Shown here: positions 32,398 to 45,320 of the stretch, in pieces
How the letters are laid out: each line of letters begins with the position of its first letter
How positions within the stretch are numbered: position 1 is the stretch's first letter
From: Zea mays
Lineage: Eukaryota > Streptophyta > Magnoliopsida > Poales > Poaceae
Direction: 5' to 3'
NCBI RefSeq assembly: GCF_902167145.1
Contig: NC_050105.1
Span: 120,855,898 to 120,919,897, forward strand
Length of the DNA: 64,000 nt
Notes under the pieces: generated by a model
What the model was told of the DNA's origin: nothing
The model's input: the letters and a program-made list of their open reading frames with translations, nothing else
The model's database searches: none
Translations under genes and position numbers: made by a program

Positions 32398-35300
32398 TGT
32401 AACACCCTGAATTTGGGGGTATAAAATTTCTTCTATAATATTCACCAAATTCAGGTGTTACCCTCTCTTTTCCTTGCTTTTCTTTTGTTTTTCCTAAATA
32501 ATGGAGAATTATTTTGTTATATTAGAGTAAGCCTAGTGAAGTGAATCTTAGAGAAGCTTTGATTGTTGCATTCACGTCGTTGTATAGTGTTTATGAGTGC
32601 AAAGAGTTTTCGAAACATGTCGATCTATCTCGAGGATGTTTTCGGGAATTTTCTGAAATCTTCGAAACATATTTTAGATATTAAATATGAATTTCAGATT
32701 TTTTTTATATTATTATTTTAATCCCTAAAATTCAGTATTTGCGAAAACTAGAATATTCCGAAAACCTGATAATATATATATATATATATTCCCCTCATCG
32801 AGCCTATTCCAGATCTCGTGTCCTTTTCGCGAGATCGCTAAATCGTCTCTCCTCACAAATGGCATGCCGTCCGCGTCTACCCTTCGTCTACCCCGTCTAC
32901 CTCCATCAAATCTACCTCGCCTCCATGCCCGAAGCACCTCGTCCCCCTCGCCCACGTTCTCCCGCAAACCATTTCGCGTGTGCCTGACTCGTCACGTAAC
33001 TGTCTCCCCGCACCCCTTCCTCTATATATAAACAGACGACCCTGCTTGTGCTCACACTGTCGCCGTGGTGCTGCTCTCGTCTACCTCCACGCCTGCGCTC
33101 TCCAAGTCGTCTCCAAAACCTCTCCAAGAGTCATGTCGTGGTCGCCCCGCCTCTCCCTCTCCCCACCATGCCTGCGAAAAGGAAACCGTCGCTCCCCTTC
33201 TATATATATAAATACATATGTCCTCGCTCCTGCTTCTCCATCACCAGACCAGACCATCCATCTTCCTCACGCACAGGCGCACAGCCCTTCCCCGTGCAGT
33301 GCCACAACTCCGTCGACGCCGTCAAGCCAAGTCGAGATCCATGGTCACGACGTCCTACACCGCCATCGCCGGAGCTCTGTTGCACGCAGGTGAGCCCCTC
33401 CTTCATCCTCTCTCCCCTGCATCCCTCTCTACGATCGGCCATGGCCAGAGTTCCCTCCGTACCCTCCCTCGACCCGTTCCTGGGCGAGCGCGCGCGCCCC
33501 CTGGCCGCGGCTCCCCGTGTCCGCTGTGCCACCTCGCCCCTGCGACCGACGTGCACTGCCCCGGCGAATCCCCTGCCGCGCGCGCGCCAGGGCACGGTCT
33601 CCATGGCCGGTGAGCCATCACGCGAGCCTCGGTCCAAGTCCCGGTGAGTCTCCGCCGATGCCGTGCCCCGACCTCGCTCCTGTGAGCCTCGGTGTGGTCC
33701 CTGGCCGGTGAGCTCGGCCGCTGGCCCGCTGCAGCCGTCCGCCAAGCCGCCATACCCCTACACGATTCCTTTTTTTCTGAGCTGTTGACGTGCGTGCAGT
33801 TGCATTAGAGAAGGAAACTGCCTAGTGGGCCCCACTCCGAATGCATACCCCTACGTGATTAGCTTAAAGTGGCTGAAAACTGCCGTGAGCCCCACCATGG
33901 CATGCCGCATGCCTCCACAGTCTCCTGGCCGCATGCATCACAGCCTGGAAAGTGGAAACCATCCCTCACAATGGATCCCAGATCTTCTGCGGCTGCTCTC
34001 CATGTAGCCCTACATGTGGCAAGCCTCCAGCCAATCGTATCGCACCACGTGTTTTTCAGTCCGCTATTAATTGAATATGCGTCCTCATTTGCGTTAAATA
34101 TCTATTTTAATTCATTCGAGTTGCGTTAACTTCGTAACCTCGTCGCCTACGTGTTAGTAACATTATTTCGTCGTGGTACGTGTTTTAGTTAATTAATTGA
34201 TTATTTATTTATCCGACAGTTATTAAAGTAGCAATCTACTTAAACTAATTTATACTTTTAGTTGCGCTTTATAAATACCTGTTAATATGATTATGCCTAC
34301 TCGAATATTTTTGAATTAATACTTATTTATTATAAACACGTTATTTGTTAGCGATTATCGCGTTGTCGCGCGTCGTTCGCGCGTGCTATTCCGCGCGCGG
34401 TATCGTGCTGGTTCGCGCGTAATTCGCTCTAGTTGCTCATACTGTCTGGTGCGCTGTTTCGCGCGCGTCGTTTGGGCGAGTCGTTCGCGCGCTGTTTCGT
34501 GTGTTATCAGCGTGCGATGTCGCGCGTGTCCGTGCGTCGTTCGCACGCTGTCGTGCTGTTTCGTGCATCGTCAATTCGCATCGCTTAGAATCTCTTGTGT
34601 TAATTAAATTACTTATTTATTTGACAGCTGTTAGCGTAACAGATTTAATTAGAACTAAATAGCAGTTATAATTTATATTTTATAATATCGAATTAAATGT
34701 TTTACTTAATATTTATGTAGCGTAAACGCGATATCTTCCAGATCGACGCTTCGAGTTCGACACTTCTTTTTCCTCGCGTGACTGTTTTAACGCGCTCTAT
34801 TTTGTTTTGCATATTTTATTATGTTTGTATTTGTATGGTGTAATGTTCTTATGCATATATGTGTTTGCTTGCTTGTGTCTGTTCGTCTTCGCTCCGCGTT
34901 GCGATTAGAATGCGATCCATCTCCAAGCTTCGAGGGATCGAAGATCAAGCGTTGGCGACCATGTGATCAAGCTCTCTGAGTTCTATGAGGCTGAAGATCC
35001 TGAGCATCTGTTTGGTGAAGGCAAGTGTCCTCTGACCCATTATGTCCTATCTATTTATAATTCACTGTTCCGCACTACTTAATTGAAACCTAAGGATTGA
35101 CTAGCTTTCTATTTACCTTATCCTTGTTTACCTTTCGGGTTACTATGGTTAGCTTCATGCTAGCGCTTTACTTTAATCAATGAACATGATGAGATACAAT
35201 GATGATACCATGGTTTTATTCTGGATATGATGATATACTCGTGGCATTTAAGGGGACTCGGGCTGTTTCCCGAGTACCTCTCCGTAAGGACCTGTTCGTT

Positions 35301-36328
35301 GAGAGACCACCCGGGATAACAGTGCAACCATGAGGGTGAAATGGGGCGCCCTTAGCTAATTAATTAGAGGAACTAGAGGTGTAGTTGCTTCACCGTCGTG
35401 CCGTCAATGGGGTCCAGGCACAGTGCTTGCTCTGCCGAGGCTGGGTGCCGAGGTTCTTTTGTTTTGCTTTTGTTAGTCACCCCTCCTGCGGGGAGAGGTA
35501 CTGTGTTTATCAAAGTGGAGAAACCTAACGGGCGACTATGACCTCTAGGGAATCTTTGTAAAAGCTACGTAGTGATACCCTGCCGGACCACCTAGGAAGT
35601 GATCAATGGGGAGTCATGATCCCCGGGCAAAACGGGAATCACGGCTCATGGGTAAAGTGTGCGACCTCTGCAGAGGGTAATAAAACTGATATATCAGCCG
35701 TGCTCACGGTTATGAGCGGCCTTGGGATCCTCTTTGATTAGAGATACAGATGGTTCGAGATACAATGGTTCTACTAATGTTTTTGGTTCGATGATGATAT
35801 TGATGTTTCCTCGAGGAGGAAATGGTTCATGGGTTGGTTATATGATAAAACTTGGCTTACACTCATAATAAATACTTGACCAACTAAAAGCATCTGCTTG
35901 AGCTTAACTCCACATAAAGCTAGTCCACCTCAGCCAAACGGGACATTTGCTGAGTACGTTGATGTGTACTCACCCTTGCTTTCACAAAACACCAGGTTGC
36001 CTTTGGTGCAATCTATGCTCAGGTAAAGAAGGCGTCGAGGCGGATCTCCAGGAGTTCCAGGACGTCGACGAGTTCGAGGATTAGGCTAGCGACCTTCCCC
36101 AGTCAGCTGCCTGTGGTGGGTTGTTTACGTTGGCTACGTTTCGATTCTGTGTACTTTGATTTATATTATGTAAATGACTCTAGTCTGTAATATCATTACT
36201 TACTCTTTATTGTAATTCGAAGCATTGTGCTATGATGAGTCATTTATGTAATCGCTGTGTACGTGAATTTCTAATCCTGGCACGTACATGGTTCGCATTC
36301 GGTTTGCCTTCTGAAACCGGGTGTGACA
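32398..36328 (+). repeat. 5' LTR of element D (3931 bp)
   Basis: It starts with tgtaacaccctgaatttggg and ends aaaccgggtgtgaca. The terminal inverted repeat is at 32399-32416 and 32445-32461. An (AT)n run of about 19 bp lies at 32772-32790. There are TATA-like tatatata sites near 33011 and 33205. Short frames around 32980-33750 occur in both LTRs and have no recognisable domain. Confidence 0.93.
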
Positions 36329-37906
36329 TAAGTGGTATCAAAGCCGTGCTGACTGTAGGACCGCTAGCCTAGAGTAGCATTGGCCGTTTTAAGGACTTAT
36401 TGATTATTACTTCATCTCATCCTTGATTTTGTTTCAAAATATTAGTCACCTTGACTAATTCTATGTTGTGCTCCTATATGCCCCCTTGCCAAAAATTATT
36501 TTATTCTAGTATGGTCTATACTTCTCTCAATCTATTAGATCTGATCTCATCTTGTGCTTGCGACATCTTTGTAGATGCCCCCTGACCATAACCTTCTTGT
36601 TTTCTAAGATTCTTTCCTGTTCCATTGTTAAATTGCTATCCTCCAGCAACTTCTATTCCCTGCTCGTATCCTTGGAATCCTCCATACTCTTATCCCTTCT
36701 TTCATAATACTTACCTCGAGATCTCTACTGCTTATTTAAACATTTCAGTTTACATATCTTTGACCCCCCTTGTCTCTTTACGACCCGTAAGTAATTATCT
36801 TATCTCGTAATCCTCAGTAAGCTCCTTGTTTCCTTAAATCCCTCCCTAATAATGAATTTTGCCTCAATCATTTTGTGGAACCTTACATATCTTGCTCTTA
36901 ATTGTTTCCTATACCCCGCCACTTCGCGAGTTTTGTCTTTACTCCATCCTTTCTATGCTTTTGTTTATTATCACCTTTACCCTTGTCATCTCTCAATCGT
37001 ACCTTGATGCTTATCTTATGTCTGCTCTTTGAATTTTCCTCTCTTTCATTTCAAGTTGAGAGTGATGTTTTACTTACTTCGCCCTTGGTCGTATCCTCTT
37101 CTTTGCCGCTTGCAAGTCTTGCTTCAGTTCCATCCTTTGTTGCGCTCATGCTCCTATCTCACGTTTCTTATCCTCCTCCCAGTATACCAATGACATTAAA
37201 GAAATAGTTTTCCTTTTTAAGAAAGACCACCTTCTAGCTAAAAGGAACATGTAGCAACGAGATGTTTGCTTGTTGTGTCTTGTGCCCTTTGTCTTGATGC
37301 TATGGGTGATTTGTTTCTTTGTGATGAGTGTTGATTTGTTGTTGGCCTTTGGTCCGCAATGACATCAGTTTACTAGGCGAGTGCCAAATAGTTAGGTAGT
37401 TGGGTTCTCTCTCCCTACTCTCTCTCTAATCCATTGATGCTTACCTTTTCGCTCTATCCTTTCCTTTTGCACCCGCTCAAAGGGTAGTTTCCATAACAGT
37501 TCCTGCAGATAGTGTCATAAGTGGTGATGAACACAACACAACCTCCAGCTCCTCCTAATCAGTCAAGATCAGAGTCAACAATGTCTTCATCAAGTGCATA
37601 GTAGCAATACTCCTGTTGAGGGGGTTAGCTGCTAACCCCAATGAAGACAATACAACCAACATCAACCAACAAGATCAAAGTGGCACGGTGGAAGCGTGGT
37701 GGGTCCTAACCCACAGGTCCTAGGATCCTTAAGAATTGTCTTCGTTGGTCGTGAACATCCGAAATCAAAGCAACCAGTCCGCAAGTTAGGTTGGTAGAGT
37801 CAAAGTTGAATCGAAGAAGCTATGTGCAACCGATGAACCAGCCTCGTTTTTCTTGCTAGCTTCCTCTTGAATCTCGGGGGCGAGATTCTGTTAAGGGGGT
37901 TAGATT
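36329..37906 (+). other. Interior of element D: PBS, decayed non-coding leader, polypurine tract
   Basis: The PBS taagtggtatcaaagccg starts at 36329, with the tRNA-Met-type core tggtatcaaagcc at 36333-36345, identical to element B over the next 35 bases or so. At 36575 ctttgtagatgccccctg resembles the start of B's first ORF (cttttgtagatggctcg) but stops after ten codons. The rest is T/C-rich without open frames. Pieces near 37526-37700 (gatgaacacaacacaacctcc) may be gag relics. The end reads ttaagggggttag (37891-37903), the polypurine tract. Confidence 0.82.
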
Positions 37907-38275
37907 TGTAACACCCTGAATTTGGGGGTATAAAATTTCTTCTATAATATTCACCAAATTCAGGTGTTACCCTCTCTTTTCCTTGCTTTTCTTTTGTTTT
38001 TCCTAAATAATGGAGAATTATTTTGTTATATTAGAGTAAGCCTAGTGAAGTGAATCTTAGAGAAGCTTTGATTGTTGCATTCACGTCGTTGTATAGTGTT
38101 TATGAGTGCAAAGAGTTTTCGAAACATGTCGATTTATCTCGAGGATGTTTTCGGGAATTTTCTGAAATCTTCGAAACATATTTTAGATATTAAATATGAA
38201 TTTCAGATTTTTTATATTATTATTTTAATCCCTAAAATTCAGTATTTGCGAAAACTAGAATATTCCGAAAACCTG

Positions 38276-38350
<75 letters not shown>

Positions 38351-41300
38351 CCCTCATCGAGCCTATTCCAGATCTCGTGTCCTTTTCGCGAGATCGCTAA
38401 ATCGTCTCTCCTCACAAATGGCATGCCGTCCGCGTCTACCCTTCGTCTACCCCGTCTACCTCCATCAACTCTACCTCGCCTCCATGCCCGAAGCACCTCG
38501 TCCCCCTCGCCCACGTTCTCCCGCAAACCATTTCGCGTGTGCCTGACTCGTCACGTAACTGTCTCCCCGCACCCCTTCCTCTATATATAAACAGACGACC
38601 CTGCTTGTGCTCACACTGTCGCCGTGGTGCTGCTCTCGTCTACCTCCACGCCTGCGCTCTCCAAGTCGTCTCCAAAACCTCTCCAAGAGTCATGTCGTGG
38701 TCGCCCCGCCTCTCCCTCTCCCCACCATGCCTGCGAAAAGGAAACCGTCGCTCCCCTTCTATATATATAAATACATATGTCCTCGCTCCTGCTTCTCCAT
38801 CACCAGACCAGACCATCCATCTTCCTCACGCACAGGCGCATAGCCCTTCCCCGTGCAGTGCCACAACTCCGTCGACGCCGTCAAGCCAAGTCGAGATCCA
38901 TGGTCACGACGTCCTACACCGCCATCGCCGGAGCTCTGTTGCACGCAGGTGAGCCCCTCCTTCATCCTCTCTCCCCTGCATCCCTCTCTACGATCGGCCA
39001 TGGCCAGAGTTCCCTCCGTACCCTCCCTCGACCCGTTCCTGGGCGAGCGCGCGCGCCCCCTGGCCGCGGCTCCCCGTGTCCGCTGTGCCACCTCGCCCCT
39101 ACGACCGGCGTGCACTGCCCCGACGAATCCCCTGCCGCGCGTGCGCCAGGGCACGGTCTCCATGGCCGGTGAGCCATCACGCGAGCCTCGGTCCAAGTCC
39201 CGGTGAGTCTCCGCCGATGCCGTGCCCCGGCCTCGCTCCTGTGAGCCTCGGCGTGGTCCCTGGCCGGCGAGCTCGGCCGCTGGCCCGCTGCAGCCGTCCG
39301 CCAAGCCGCCATACCCCTACACGATTCCTTTTTTTCTGAGCTGTTAACGTGCGTGCAGTTGCATTAGAGAAGGAAACTGCCTAGTGGGCCCCACTCCGAA
39401 TGCATACCCCTACGTGATTAGCTTAAAGTGGCTGAAAACTGCCGTGAGCCCCACCATGGCATGCCGCATGCCTCCACAGTCTCCTGGCCGCATGCATCAC
39501 AGCCTGGAAAGTGGAAACCATCCCTCACAATGGATCCCAGATCTTCTGCGGCTGCTCTCCATGTAGCCCTGCATGTGGCAAGCCTCCAGCCAATCGTATC
39601 GCACCACGTGTTTTTCAGTCCGCTATTAATTGAATATGCGTCCTCATTTGCGTTAAATATCTATTTTAATTCATTCGAGTTGCGTTAACTTCGTAACCTC
39701 GTCGCCTACGTGTTAGTAACATTATTTCATCGTGGTACGTGTTTTAGTTAATTAATTGATTATTTATTTATCCGACAGTTATTAAAGTAGCAATCTACTT
39801 AAACTAATTTATACTTTTAGTTGCGCTTTATAAATACCTGTTAATATGATTATGCCTACTCGAATATTTTTTGAATTAATACTTATTTATTATAAACACG
39901 TTATTTGTTAGCGATTATCGCGTTGTCGCGCGTCGTTCGCGCGTGCTGTTCCGCGCGCGGTATCGTGCTGGTTCGCGCGTAATTCGCTCTAGTTGCTCAT
40001 ACTGTCTGGTGCGCTGTTTCACGCGCGTCGTTTGGGCGAGTCGTTCGCGCGCTGTTTCGTGTGTTATCAGCGTGCGATGTCGCGCGTGTCCGCGCGTCGT
40101 TCGCACGCTGTCGTGCTGTTTCGTGCATCGTCAATTCGCATCGCTTAGAATCTCTTGTGTTAATTAAATTACTTATTTATTTGACAGCTGTTAGCGTAAC
40201 AGATTTAATTAGAACTAAATAGCAGTTATAATTTATATTTTATAATATCGAATTAAATGTTTTACTTAATATTTATGTAGCGTAAACGCGATATCTTCCA
40301 GATCGACGCTTCGAGTTCGACACTTCTTTTTCCTCGCGTGACTGTTTTAACGCGCTCTATTTTGTTTTGCATATTTTATTATGTTTGTATTTGTATGGTG
40401 TAATGTTCTTATGCATATATGTGTTTGCTTGCTTGTGTCTGTTCGTCTTCGCTCCGCGTTGCGATTAGAATGCGATCCATCTCCAAGCTTCGAGGGATCG
40501 AAGATCAAGCGTTGGCGACCATGTGATCAAGCTCTCTGAGTTCTATGAGGTTGAAGATCCTGAGCATCTGTTTGGTGAAGGCAAGTGTCCTCTGACCCAT
40601 TATGTCCTATCTATTTATAATTCACTGTTCCGCACTACTTAATTGAAACCTAAGGATTGACTAGCTTTCTATTTACCTTATCCTTGTTTACCTTTCGGGT
40701 TACTATGGTTAGCTTCATGCTAGCGCTTTACTTTAATCAATGAACATGATGAGATACAATGATGATACCATGGTTTTATTCTGGATATGATGATATACTC
40801 GTGGCATTTAAGGGGACTCGGGCTGTTTCCCGAGTACCTCTCCGTAAGGACCTGTTCGTTGAGAGACCACCCGGGATAACAGTGCAACCATGAGGGTGAA
40901 ATGGGGCGCCCTTAGCTAATTAATTAGAGGAACTAGAGGTGTAGTTGCTTCGCCGTCGTGCCGTCAATGGGGTCCAGGCACAGTGCTTGCTCTGCCGAGG
41001 CTGGGTGCCGAGGTTCTTTCGTTTTGCTTTTGTTAGTCACCCCTCCTGCGGGGAGAGGTACTGTGTTTATCAAACTGGAGAAACCTAACGGGCGGCTATG
41101 ACCTCTAGGGAATCTTTGTAAAAGCTATGTAGTGATACCCTGCCGGACCACCTAGGAAGTGATCAATGGGGAGTCATGATCCCCGGGCAAAACGGGAATC
41201 ACGGCTCATGGGTAAAGTGTGCGACCTCTGCAGAGGGTAATGAAACTAATATATCAGCCGTGCTCACGGTTATGAGCGGCCTTGGGATCCTCTTTGATTA

Positions 41301-41887
41301 GAGATACAGATGGTTCGAGATACAATGGTTCTACTAATGTTTTTGGTTCGATGATGATATTGATGTTTCCTCGAGGAGAAAATGGTTCATGGGTTGGTTA
41401 TATGATAAAACTTGGCTTACACTCATAATAAATACTTGACCAACTAAAAGCAACTGCTTGAGCTTAACTCCACATAAAGCTAGTCCACCTCAGCCAAACG
41501 GGACATTTGCTGAGTACGTTGATGTGTACTCACCCTTGCTTTCACAAAACACCAGGTTGCCTTTGGTGCAATCTATGCTCAGGTAAAGAAGGCGTCGAGG
41601 CGGATCTCCAGGAGTTCCAGGACGTCGACGAGTTCGAGGATTAGGCTAGCGACCTTCCCAGTCAGCTGCCTGTGGTGGGTTGTTTACGTTGGCTACGTTT
41701 CGATTCTGTGTACTTTGATTTATATTATGTAAATGACTCTAGTCTGTAATATCATTACTTACTCTTTATTGTAATTCGAAGCATTGTGCTATGATGAGTC
41801 ATTTATGTAATCGCTGTGTACGTGAATTTCTGATCCTGGCACGTACATGGTTCGCATTCGGTTTGCCTTCTGAAACCGGGTGTGACA
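37907..41887 (+). repeat. 3' LTR of element D (3981 bp)
   Basis: It is the copy of 32398-36328 with few differences by eye. The largest is an (AT)n run of about 71 bp at 38278-38348 against about 19 bp in the 5' LTR. The terminal inverted repeat recurs at 37908-37925 and 37954-37970. It ends gtgtgaca before TSD tctta. Confidence 0.94.
38278..38348. repeat. (AT)n microsatellite in D's 3' LTR
   Basis: An uninterrupted run of about 71 bases. The equivalent tract in the 5' LTR (32772-32790) is about 19 bases, so the length has changed since insertion. Confidence 0.95.
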
Positions 41888-42179
41888 TCTTAGTGCTTCC
41901 GGGATGAATAGAATAACGACTAAGATGTGCTTCATCAAGAATTTGCTGGCGGAGTTCTTCGTTCTTTGGCACTACTATGCGGTTTTTAAACCATATCACA
42001 CCTTGATCGTCTTCCTTGAAACATTTGGCTACTCCAGCTCTTATCTTCTCTCGTATGTGCTTCATACCCAGATTATCCTTTTGAGCATCAATTATTCTTT
42101 GCAAAATGATTGACTCAAGCTTTAGCTAATTTAGAGTCCCTTGTTGGATGATCCCCAGGTTTAGCTTTTCCATTTCTTG
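41888..42179 (-). pseudogene. pol: Integrase N-terminal zinc-finger region of element C
   Basis: The frame contains IIDAQKDNLGMKHIREKI and AHLSRYSIHPGSTKM with the two zinc-binding His, and is cut by element D inside the finger. Two in-frame stops separate it from the RNase H: TGA at 42180-42182 and TAG at 42126-42128. The piece continues at 32397. Confidence 0.9.
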
Positions 42180-44513
42180 TCACAAAGTGTTCTCGGAGGT
42201 CTTCGCCATAAGACAGTGGCAGGAAGTCTTACGACTCAGTGCATCTGCCACCACATTGGCTTTGCCTGGGTGATAATGGATCTCCAGTTCATAGTCTTTA
42301 ATAAGCTCAAGCCATCGTCTTTGCCTCATATTTAATTCTGACTGGGTAAAGATGTACTTCAAACTTTTATGATCTATATATATGTGACAGATATTTCCCA
42401 GCAGATAGTGACGCCAAATCTTCAGGGCATGAACCACAGCAGCTAGCTCCAGATCATGAGTTGGATAATGCTCCTCATGTCGGCGCAACTGCCTTGAAGC
42501 ATACGCAATTACTCGGCCCTCTTGCATGAGTACACAGCCGAGCCCACTGCCAGATGCATCACAATATACATCAAAAGGCTTAGTGATGTCCGGTTGAGCC
42601 AATACCGGAGCAGTGGTTAATAGTGTCTTCAATTGCTCAAAGGCTTCATTACACTTAGAAGACCAATTGAACTTAATGTCATTCTTCAATAAACTTGTGA
42701 TTGGCTTCACAAGCTTAGAAAAATCTGGTATGAATCTGCGATAATACCCAGCTAGTCCAAGAAAACTCCGGACTTGGTGAACAGTGGTTGGGGGTTTCCA
42801 CTCCAGAATATCTTTGACCTTGCTAGGATCTACCGCAATTCCTCTAGCCGATAACACGTGCCCCAAAAATTGAATTTCTTCCAGCCAGAACGCGCACTTG
42901 CTGAATTTAGCATATAGCTGATGTTCCCTGAGGCGCGTCAATATAATCCGTAAATGCTGAGCATGGTCCTCTTCATTCTTAGAATATATCAAGATATCGT
43001 CGATGAAGACCACCACGAACTTGTCCAACTCAGGCATGAACACCGAGTTCATCAAATAATTGAAGTGGGCAAGAGCATTTGTGAGCCCGAAAGACATTAC
43101 CAGGTATTCAAACAATCCATACCGCGTAGTAAACGCAGTCTTCGGTATATCCTCGGGCCGAATACGGATTTGATGATAGCCCGACCTGAGATCAATTTTG
43201 GAAAATACCCTCGCCCCAGTCAGTTGATCAAATAAGATGTCGATCCTTGGAAGAGGGTACTTATTCTTAATGGTGACCTCATTCAGGGGTCGATAATCCA
43301 CGCACATTCGCAAGGTTTGATCCTTCTTCTTAACAAAAATGGCGGGGCAACCCCATGGGGACGAGCTTGGCCGGATGAATCCCTTATTCAGTAGATCTTG
43401 TAATTGAATTTTCAATTCCGCCAACTCATTAGGGGGCATACGGTATGATCTTCGGGAGATGGGAGCCGTACCGGGCTTTAGCTCAATTACGAATTCTACA
43501 TCTCTTTCAGGGGGCAGTCCAGGCAAATCTTCCGGAAATACATCTGGAAACTCACATACTACCGGAATGCTCTTGATCTCCGGTACAATGGCTTCATATA
43601 CTCTACCAGAAGCTTTGGCTGGATTGGTTACGGGGAGAGTCAAAAGAATCTCTTCTTGATTATAGCTCAACCTGACGGTTCTGAGTTCAGTGTTGAGAAT
43701 TGCCTTGTGTTGGGTTAACCAATTCATACCCAAGATTACATCTATGTCCTGACCTTTCAGAACAATCATGTTAGCAGGAAAGTTCCGTCCGGCCATTGTT
43801 ACTGGCACTTCATAGGCCACTTCTCTAGTAAAAATGTGTCCCCCAGGTGAATGAATTTTAAATCCCTCTTTCGATTCATGGCATGCAATATGATGTTGCT
43901 CCACAAATTTCTTGCTAATGAATGTATGTGAAGCACCAGAATCAAAAAGAATAATTGCAGGGTGACTGGCCACGGGAAACGTACCCATCATCACCGGCTC
44001 TCCTTCCGGTGTAGTGGCCACTTGGGTGTAATATACACGCCCTATCTTCTTTGTATTTTTCCCCACAGCATTTCCTTTGGGCTGAGCTGATCTCCCAGAT
44101 CCTTGCGGAGCATTTGATTGATTTTGCCTAGGATATGGGCAGTCTTTGATGAAATGTCCCGACTTGCCGCAATTAAAACACCCAGTTGAAGAACTAGGCA
44201 AGGCAGGGAATCGAGTGCCTGGGGCACCCGGCTGATTTGGGGTAGTGGGGGTATTGTTGGGGCGGATAATGATTGGCTGTTTGAAGGGGAATGAGGGTGG
44301 ACGAGAAAAAGTACGATTTTGGCTTGAAGGCCGGATTACAAACCGTTGCTTCTTCGCCTGGCCCTGATTAGGCCTCTCACCACCGAATCCCTTGTTCTTT
44401 CCAGAATTTGCGTATTTTGCTTCAACAGATAAGGCTGTGCTGACAGCCTTTCCATACGTGAGATCTATGCATGTGGCCATTTTCCTTTGTAGCTGATCAT
44501 TTAGTCCCCGCAT
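42180..44513 (-). pseudogene. pol: Gag C-terminus, protease, RT and RNase H of element C
   Basis: This is 777 open codons. A canonical zinc knuckle [14 protein letters not shown] lies at residues 112-125. Protease active site DSGA is at 191-194. RT runs about 320-520 with [21 protein letters not shown] and catalytic FIDD at 503-506. RNase H lies about 640-760 ([25 protein letters not shown]). It joins upstream gag by a one-base frameshift at an A/G run near 44507 and ends at TGA 42180. Gag, protease and RT in one frame is normal for chromoviruses. Apart from the frameshift this segment looks functional. Confidence 0.93.
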
Positions 44514-45145
44514 AAACAGTTCTTCTTCTTTAAATCAGTATTCACCTGGTCGATGGCATACTGCGACAGGTGATTAAACTTGTTGAGATATTGGTTGACG
44601 GTATCTCCCCCTTGTTGTAACTTCATAAACTCCTCTTGTTTCATATGTAGTACTCCTTCGGGTATGTAGTGCTCACGGAAGGCTGCTTTAAACTCTTCCC
44701 AGGTGACTTGATGGTTGACAGGTTGAATAGCCACAAAATTTCCCCACCAGGTACTGGCAGGACCACGTAGTTGTTTTGCTGCAAATAACGGCTTCTGCGT
44801 CTCTGAACAACGTAGAAGACCAAACTTTTGTTCAATAACCCGAATCCACTCATCAGCTTCTAGGGGATCTTCAGCTTTGACGAATAGGGGTGGACGGGTT
44901 TCAGAGAAGTCCAAATAAGTAGTTTCACGGGGGCCTTGCTGAAAACCCCTTCCTGCCTGCTGCTGGAATTGCTGCTGACCCGCCATTTCCCTAAGGAAGC
45001 GGGTATTGTCGGCGGTGGCATTCACCAAGGCGGCAATCGCCTCGGTTAACGTGGGAGGAACCGGAGGTGGGTTTGGGGTAACATCCCTTCCCCCAGAAGT
45101 TCCGGCTGCGTCCTGTCCTCGAGTCCTGGTCGGCATATGTGGCAA
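44501..45145 (-). CDS. gag: Gag N-terminal part of element C, frameshifted at its end
   Basis: ATG at 45145 opens 214 codons. The leader is Pro/Gln-rich ([17 protein letters not shown]). The Gag core follows with [44 protein letters not shown] and [12 protein letters not shown]. The frame is lost at 44513-44501 in an AAGAAGAAG run, after which gag continues in the frame that starts MRGLNDQL. A single indel explains it. A programmed shift is possible but unusual for this lineage. Confidence 0.9.
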   Translation of the reverse strand: MPHMPTRTRGQDAAGTSGGRDVTPNPPPVPPTLTEAIAALVNATADNTRFLREMAGQQQFQQQAGRGFQQGPRETTYLDFSETRPPLFVKAEDPLEADEWIRVIEQKFGLLRCSETQKPLFAAKQLRGPASTWWGNFVAIQPVNHQVTWEEFKAAFREHYIPEGVLHMKQEEFMKLQQGGDTVNQYLNKFNHLSQYAIDQVNTDLKKKNCLCGD

Positions 45146-45320
45146 AGAACATTTGAAGTAAACATAATGTGCCAGAGAAAACCTTCCATTTTACATTACT
45201 ATAAAAAGTAATGATACAGACTCGATAGTACATAATAGGATACATTACCCATTATACAAAAGTTCAACCTATTATACAACAGTACTCCCTACAATACACT
45301 ACTCTACTTCTATTACACCA

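Larger units (their letters stand above)
32398..41887 (+). mobile_element. Element D: non-coding derivative with 4-kb LTRs (large LTR retrotransposon derivative)
   Basis: The TSD tctta lies at 32393-32397 and 41888-41892. Removing D with one TSD rejoins C's integrase as ...PGSTK-MYQDL... in frame. LTRs are 3931 and 3981 bp, and the interior only 1578 bp without coding sequence. PBS and polypurine tract are intact and almost the same as in B. It is the most recent visible insertion of the stack, and its LTRs look nearly identical. It must have been mobilised by enzymes of another element. Confidence 0.93.

Noticed and set aside
32980..33753. Frames of 110-200 codons repeated at 38539-39312
   Set aside because: Their duplication is due only to being in D's two LTRs. 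No domain or codon bias is visible.
44501..44513. Programmed ribosomal frameshift between gag parts of element C
   Set aside because: No slippery heptamer and pseudoknot recognised. Chromoviruses normally use one frame, so a one-base indel is simpler.
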